DNA of 64,000 bases from Ruminococcus flavefaciens ATCC 19208 (GTDB taxonomy: Bacteria > Bacillota > Clostridia > Oscillospirales > Ruminococcaceae), in the NCBI RefSeq assembly GCF_000518765.1, contig NZ_KI912490.1, positions 509,700 to 573,699 on the forward strand, read 5' to 3'. The translations under genes and the position numbers were made by a program. How positions within the stretch are numbered: position 1 is the first letter of the stretch; the number at the start of each line of letters is the position of its first letter. Positions 59,648 to 64,000 of this stretch are shown here, one piece after another. Under the pieces are notes generated by a model. The model was not told the DNA's origin. It worked only from the letters and a program-made list of their open reading frames with translations, and ran no database searches.

Positions 59648-62600
59648 ATGAAAAACACTAACCTTAAAAAAAGAGCTGCATCTGTTGCGGCTGCGGCTGT
59701 TATGACAGTGTCAGCAGCGGTAGGTACAACTGCCAATGTTTTTAACTTTGGTACAGGTGCAAAACTAATGACCGTGTATGCGGCTGAGAGCAGTGTTAAG
59801 ATACTCAGCAGTCAAGGCTACGGCGAGGGCGTTTATGCCACATGGTCATCGGTATCGGGAGCTTCGGGCTACAATGTCTATGTTGACGGCACTCAGATAG
59901 ACAGTATGCTCATAAGGCAGTACAGCGGCTACATGAGAGCCGATGCAGTAGGTCTCAAGGCAGGAAGTCATACTATTAAAATAGTACCTGTTATAGGCGG
60001 CAGGGAAGATAGTTCAAAGGCTGCCGAGACTAAGGCTAATGCTTATGCACACGACAGAAGCGGCTTTGCTTTCGTAGGCGGCAATGCTAACGGTGCATAC
60101 AATGCAGACGGTACACTCAAGAGCAATGCTATCGTTGTATATGTCACAAACTCAAATAAGGACAGTGTTACAGCAAGTATTGATGCTACTGGTAAGGGAG
60201 CAGAGATTCTTACAGGCGTTCAGAACATCATTACAGGCTACAAGAAAGGAAAAGAATCCAGACCGCTGAATATACGCTTAATCGGTAATATCACAGATCC
60301 ATCAGTTCTCACTAAAGGCGACCTTATGATGGATACAGTCACAGCAGGCTGTACCGTTGAGGGAATAGGAAACGATGCAACTCTTAATGGTTTCGGTCTC
60401 GTTATGAAGAACTGTTCAAACGTTGAGGTGAGAAACCTCGGCTTTATGAACTGCAACAGCAACGAGGGAGACAACTGCGGTTTGCAGCAGAATAATAACC
60501 ATGTATGGGTGCATAACTGCGACTTTTTCTATGGCGATGCAGGCTCCGACGCAGATCAGGTAAAGGGCGACGGTGCACTTGATACCAAGACATCTACATA
60601 TATAACTCATTCCTATAACCACTTCTGGGACAACGGCAAGTGCAACTTGCAGGGTATGAAGTCTGAGTCTACAGATAATTATATCACATACCACCACAAC
60701 TGGTATGACCACTCAGACTCACGCCACCCCAGAATAAGGACCTGCTCGGTACATTGCTACAACAACTATTTTGACGGCAATGCCAAGTACGGCGTAGGCG
60801 TAACAATGGGAGCTTCATGCTTCGTTGAGAATAATTATTTCAGAAACTGCAAATATCCTATGCTTATTTCGATGCAGGGCTCTGACGATATCACAGGCGG
60901 TACTTTTTCAAGTGAAGCAGGCGGCGTTATAAAGTCATTCGGCAATATTATGACAGGTCAGAAGGCTTATACCACATATCAGCAGAATAATACAGATTTC
61001 GACGCTTACGAGGCTTCTTCAAGAACAGAGAAGATAGGCTCAAACGTAAAAGCAAAGAACGGCGGAACTGTTTACAATAACTTTGATACATCAAGTGTGA
61101 TGTACAGCTATACTCCCGATAATGCAAGCGATGTTCCTGCAATAGTCACATCAAAGGCAGGACGAGTTGACGGCGGCGACTTCAAGTGGCAGTTCGATAA
61201 CTCCGTTGACGACGAGAGCTACGTTGTAAATCAGGGCTTGAAATCTGCACTTGTGGCATACAAGGGCAGCGTAACAGCTATCGGAAGCGGCTTCAAGGAG
61301 GACAATACTCCTGCGCCTGTGGTAACGACTACTACTGTTACTCAGCCTGTAGCTACAGATATAACTACTACCACGACTACAGTTTCACAGGCAGCTTCAT
61401 CGACTACTACGTCTGCTCCTGTGGTAACTCCCGTAACAGGCGGAAATATCATCTTCGCTTCACCAAACGGCGGCGGAGACGGAAAGACTTCAAGCTCGCC
61501 TACTGACGTTCTTACAGCTATAAAGTCAGTACCCGCAGGCGGAACTATTTATCTCCTTGCAGGTACATATAAATATACCTCAACTATTATGATAGAGGAG
61601 AGCAACTCAGGCAAGGCAGGCGCATACAAGACCATTGCTGCTTATCCCAATGCAGATGTAAAGTTCGACTTCTCGGGACAGGCTGTTGACGGTGCAAACC
61701 GCGGTTTTGTCCTTGACGGTTCATACTGGCACTTCTACGGATTCACTGTTGCAAATGCAGGGGATAACGGTATGCTCCTTTCAGGCGATAACAATATCAT
61801 CGAAATGATGGTATTTGAGGGAAATCAGGATACAGGTCTCCAGATATCAAGATATAACGGCTCATACAATACTGTTGCACAGTGGCCCACAAACAATCTT
61901 GTGAAGAACTGTACATCGCGCAATAACTGCGATGATGCTACAATGGAGAATGCAGACGGCTTCGCTGCAAAGCTTACCTGCGGTGAGGGAAATGTATTTG
62001 ACGGCTGTATCTCATACTGCAACTCAGATGACGGCTGGGACTTATACGCTAAGGAGGCTACAGGTCCTATAGGCGTTGTAACGATAAAGAACTGTATCGC
62101 ATTCCGCAACGGCTTTACAGAAAGCGGCAAGGGTTACGGAGACTGTGACGGCAACGGCTTCAAGCTTGGCGGCGGCGGTGTTGGCACACGCCATATCGTA
62201 GAGAACTGCCTCGCGTTTGAGAACCTCAACTGCGGCTTTACAGACAATAATAACCCGAAATTCGGTGATATGAAGAACTGTACCGCATATAACAACGGTA
62301 TCGGCGGCAAGGGCAAGGCTAACTACATGGTATATCGCTGCGATACATCTGCTACATTCAATGGCATGATGTCATACATCAATACAGGCAGAGTCTCAAA
62401 GACCAATGCGGCAGGTATAAAGGTATCAAATGATAAGTTTGTCGGAAATATGTCCGATTCTGTTTACTACAACAGCAAGTATTACTATGCAAAGTCAAAT
62501 ACTGCTATGACTAACGGCGCAAAGCTGGGCGATATCATTACTCCTGCGGACAGTGACTTTATGACACTTAACGTTGCTGCTATGGGAACTGATTTCCACA

Positions 62601-63052
62601 AGGCATGGAGAAATGCAGACGGCTCACCAAAGACAGGCGGATTTGCTGAAACAGCATCAGGCAGCGTGTACAAGAGTATTGGCTATCATATGAGCAGCGG
62701 TGTCAAGCAGACTGCAACTCCCGACCCATATGCAAACGGTACATCTAATCCTGTACAGACTACAACTTCCGCAACAACAACGACTACTACAACAACAACG
62801 ACTATTGCAACATCAACTACACTGCCTAAGGGTAACGGTGTAGCAGGTGATGCAAACGGCGACGGCGAGATAGATATGTCTGATATCGTACTTATCATGC
62901 AGAGCCTTGCAAATCCGAACAAGTATCAGATAGCTCCCGAAAACCGTGATAATGCAGACGTTAACCTCAGGGGCAATGGTATAACCAACGGTGATGCACT
63001 GGCTATCCAGAAGTATCTCCTGCATCTTATACCCACTCTCCCCGAATCATGA
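59648..63052 (+). CDS. Cellulosomal double pectate lyase: PL1 - Thr linker - PL9 - Thr linker - dockerin
   Basis: 1134 residues. Signal peptide (about 1-45), fibronectin-like start (YATWSSVSGASGYNVYVDG), PL1 domain (about 115-480) with VWVHNCDFFYGDAGSDADQV and YHHNWYDHSDSRHPRIR, the catalytic Arg/metal region. A Thr-rich linker leads to a PL9 domain (about 600-1010): ENADGFAAKL, NSDDGWDLYAK, DGNGFKLGGGG are metal-site blocks. A second Thr linker precedes the dockerin from about 1066 (DANGDGEIDMSDIVLIMQ; NGDALAIQKYLL). Both lyases cleave polygalacturonate by beta-elimination with Ca2+. GGAGG upstream. Confidence 0.92.
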   Translation: MKNTNLKKRAASVAAAAVMTVSAAVGTTANVFNFGTGAKLMTVYAAESSVKILSSQGYGEGVYATWSSVSGASGYNVYVDGTQIDSMLIRQYSGYMRADAVGLKAGSHTIKIVPVIGGREDSSKAAETKANAYAHDRSGFAFVGGNANGAYNADGTLKSNAIVVYVTNSNKDSVTASIDATGKGAEILTGVQNIITGYKKGKESRPLNIRLIGNITDPSVLTKGDLMMDTVTAGCTVEGIGNDATLNGFGLVMKNCSNVEVRNLGFMNCNSNEGDNCGLQQNNNHVWVHNCDFFYGDAGSDADQVKGDGALDTKTSTYITHSYNHFWDNGKCNLQGMKSESTDNYITYHHNWYDHSDSRHPRIRTCSVHCYNNYFDGNAKYGVGVTMGASCFVENNYFRNCKYPMLISMQGSDDITGGTFSSEAGGVIKSFGNIMTGQKAYTTYQQNNTDFDAYEASSRTEKIGSNVKAKNGGTVYNNFDTSSVMYSYTPDNASDVPAIVTSKAGRVDGGDFKWQFDNSVDDESYVVNQGLKSALVAYKGSVTAIGSGFKEDNTPAPVVTTTTVTQPVATDITTTTTTVSQAASSTTTSAPVVTPVTGGNIIFASPNGGGDGKTSSSPTDVLTAIKSVPAGGTIYLLAGTYKYTSTIMIEESNSGKAGAYKTIAAYPNADVKFDFSGQAVDGANRGFVLDGSYWHFYGFTVANAGDNGMLLSGDNNIIEMMVFEGNQDTGLQISRYNGSYNTVAQWPTNNLVKNCTSRNNCDDATMENADGFAAKLTCGEGNVFDGCISYCNSDDGWDLYAKEATGPIGVVTIKNCIAFRNGFTESGKGYGDCDGNGFKLGGGGVGTRHIVENCLAFENLNCGFTDNNNPKFGDMKNCTAYNNGIGGKGKANYMVYRCDTSATFNGMMSYINTGRVSKTNAAGIKVSNDKFVGNMSDSVYYNSKYYYAKSNTAMTNGAKLGDIITPADSDFMTLNVAAMGTDFHKAWRNADGSPKTGGFAETASGSVYKSIGYHMSSGVKQTATPDPYANGTSNPVQTTTSATTTTTTTTTTIATSTTLPKGNGVAGDANGDGEIDMSDIVLIMQSLANPNKYQIAPENRDNADVNLRGNGITNGDALAIQKYLLHLIPTLPES

Positions 63053-63086
63053 AAATGATCGGGTCTCCAAATAAATGATACAATGG

Positions 63087-63121
63087 AAAAAGGAACCTCA
63101 CCCCCATCAGGTTCCTTTTTT
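63087..63121 (+). terminator. Terminator after the pectate lyase gene
   Basis: AAAAAGGAACCT (63087-63098) pairs with AGGTTCCTTTTT (63109-63120). Confidence 0.93.
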
Positions 63122-63184
63122 CATAATTTAAGCTAATAGCTTAAATAATAACAGATTTTTTACATTTAAAGCGTACTGAAAATA

Positions 63185-63213
63185 TTGACATTCAGCTTAA
63201 AAGAAAGTATAAT
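63185..63213 (+). promoter_or_regulatory. Consensus promoter of the GH26 gene
   Basis: TTGACA (63185-63190), 17-base spacer, TATAAT (63208-63213), 49 bases before the start. Confidence 0.93.
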
Positions 63214-63261
63214 AAGATTAAAGAATTATTGGAGCTTTCCAATATAAGGAGGATATAAAAC

Positions 63262-64000
63262 ATGAAAAATAAGCTAAGAAAGGCGATCGCATTGGCTGCT
63301 GCGGGAGTTATGGCAGCTGTACATTGCAGTTCAACAGGTCTTTTCAGTGCTATCGCAGCAGGTGAGGCAACTGCTGCTACAGCTTTCCCTTACACTATCG
63401 AGGGCGAAAAGATGAAAGGTGCAGACCTGTGGAAATCTATCTATCAGACAGAGATACCGGGATACTCAGGCGAAGGATTCTATTATCTCACAGCTCAGCC
63501 TGCATCATTTGAGGTCACTGTTCCCGATGACGGTATGTATTCTATCGTTGTCCGCGGAGCACAGATACTCAATGAGGGTGGCAGACAGCAGGCTGTAAAG
63601 ATCAACGGAGTTAAGTATACGACACAGGCTGCTTATTCAGACAAGTGGATAGACTATGATTTCGGAATGGTACGTATGAACAAGGGCGTTAACACTATCG
63701 AATTCATCAGTGAGTACGGTTATATGGCTATTGATACTGTAACGGTGGACAATGCACAGTTCCCCGATCTTTCAAAGGCAAGCGGAACAACGGTTGATAA
63801 GAACGCTACTCCCGAGACAAAGGCTCTTATGAAGTATCTCAAGAGCGTTTACGGTAAGCATATCCTTTCGGGACAGCAGGAGATATACGGCGGCGGTCAC
63901 GCTGTTGAAACTACTATCCGCTATGACGCGAATGCAAACAAGTGTGTAGATCAGGAAGGCGTTGAGTACGTTATCGACGAGGAGAGCTGGGACAAGACCG
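63262..64000 (+). CDS. CBM35-GH26 secreted enzyme, 5' part (mannanase-like; runs off window)
   Basis: 246 residues visible, frame still open at the window end. GGAGG before the ATG. Signal peptide (about 1-38), CBM35 module (about 42-165: FPYTIEGEKMKG, GFYYLTAQPASFEVTVPDDG, NTIEFISEYGYMAIDTV), then the start of GH26: KYLKSVYGKHILSGQQE. GH26 contains beta-mannanases; other specificities occur. A dockerin is expected at the unseen C-terminus. Confidence 0.88.
   Translation, partial: MKNKLRKAIALAAAGVMAAVHCSSTGLFSAIAAGEATAATAFPYTIEGEKMKGADLWKSIYQTEIPGYSGEGFYYLTAQPASFEVTVPDDGMYSIVVRGAQILNEGGRQQAVKINGVKYTTQAAYSDKWIDYDFGMVRMNKGVNTIEFISEYGYMAIDTVTVDNAQFPDLSKASGTTVDKNATPETKALMKYLKSVYGKHILSGQQEIYGGGHAVETTIRYDANANKCVDQEGVEYVIDEESWDKT

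Overview
The window reads as chromosome from a cellulosome-forming Ruminococcus (R. flavefaciens / R. albus / R. champanellensis type). Supporting signs are type I dockerins with a DALAIQ-type second repeat, Thr-rich linkers on secreted enzymes, class B sortases, a CBM35-GH26 enzyme, a dcw cluster of clostridial type, and a meso-DAP-type MurE. The species is inferred; no rRNA or tRNA gene was seen.

Layout. 1-2.5 kb: 3' end of class II aldolase, an iron-sulfur flavoprotein-like reductase, a run of hairpins and an M23 endopeptidase. 2.5-7.6 kb (minus strand): elongation operon mreB-mreC-mreD-mrdA plus a small membrane protein. 7.7-14.9 kb (minus): DUF4321, dut, U32 protease, zapA, two related membrane proteins around a PPOX protein, lexA and murC. 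15-19.4 kb: spoVG, a Nudix hydrolase, tandem promoter-bearing repeats, then a cysteine desulfurase and thiI. 19.4-24.1 kb: cinA-C, two class B sortases and a secreted protein whose SpoIID/LytB domain is circularly permuted. 24.1-38.9 kb: dcw cluster mraZ-rsmH-ftsL-ftsI/spoVD-murE-mraY-ftsW-murG-(alpha/beta hydrolase)-murA-ftsQ-ftsZ, with MraZ-box-like repeats at its promoter. MurD, murF, murB and ftsA are not in the window. 39-48 kb: an XRE regulator, a DivIVA-like coiled coil, a SigH-like sigma factor, a zinc ribbon protein, a TrmK-Nif3 fusion, an RlmA-like methyltransferase, RqcH, Mpg and an AraC regulator. 48.6-51.8 kb: VTC-type polyphosphate polymerase, DUF4956 membrane protein and a Cthe_2159-like beta-helix lipoprotein. 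51.9-52.2 kb: a probable new structured ncRNA with its own promoter and terminator. 52.3-56.7 kb: a ribbon-helix-helix protein, ClpB, HU and a histone-H1-like Lys/Ala/Pro protein. 57-64 kb: a dockerin protein without a recognised catalytic domain, a PL1-PL9-dockerin pectate lyase and the start of a CBM35-GH26 enzyme.

How it fits together. Most of the window builds and divides the cell envelope: Mre/PBP2 elongation, the dcw cluster, MurC, ZapA, M23 and SpoIID-type wall enzymes. The rest includes surface display (sortases), plant-polysaccharide breakdown (dockerin enzymes), translation quality control and RNA modification, and nucleoid proteins. The most unusual items are the permuted SpoIID domain beside the two sortases, the ncRNA at about 51.95-52.20 kb, and the roughly 95-bp repeats that carry sigma-A-like promoter sequences.
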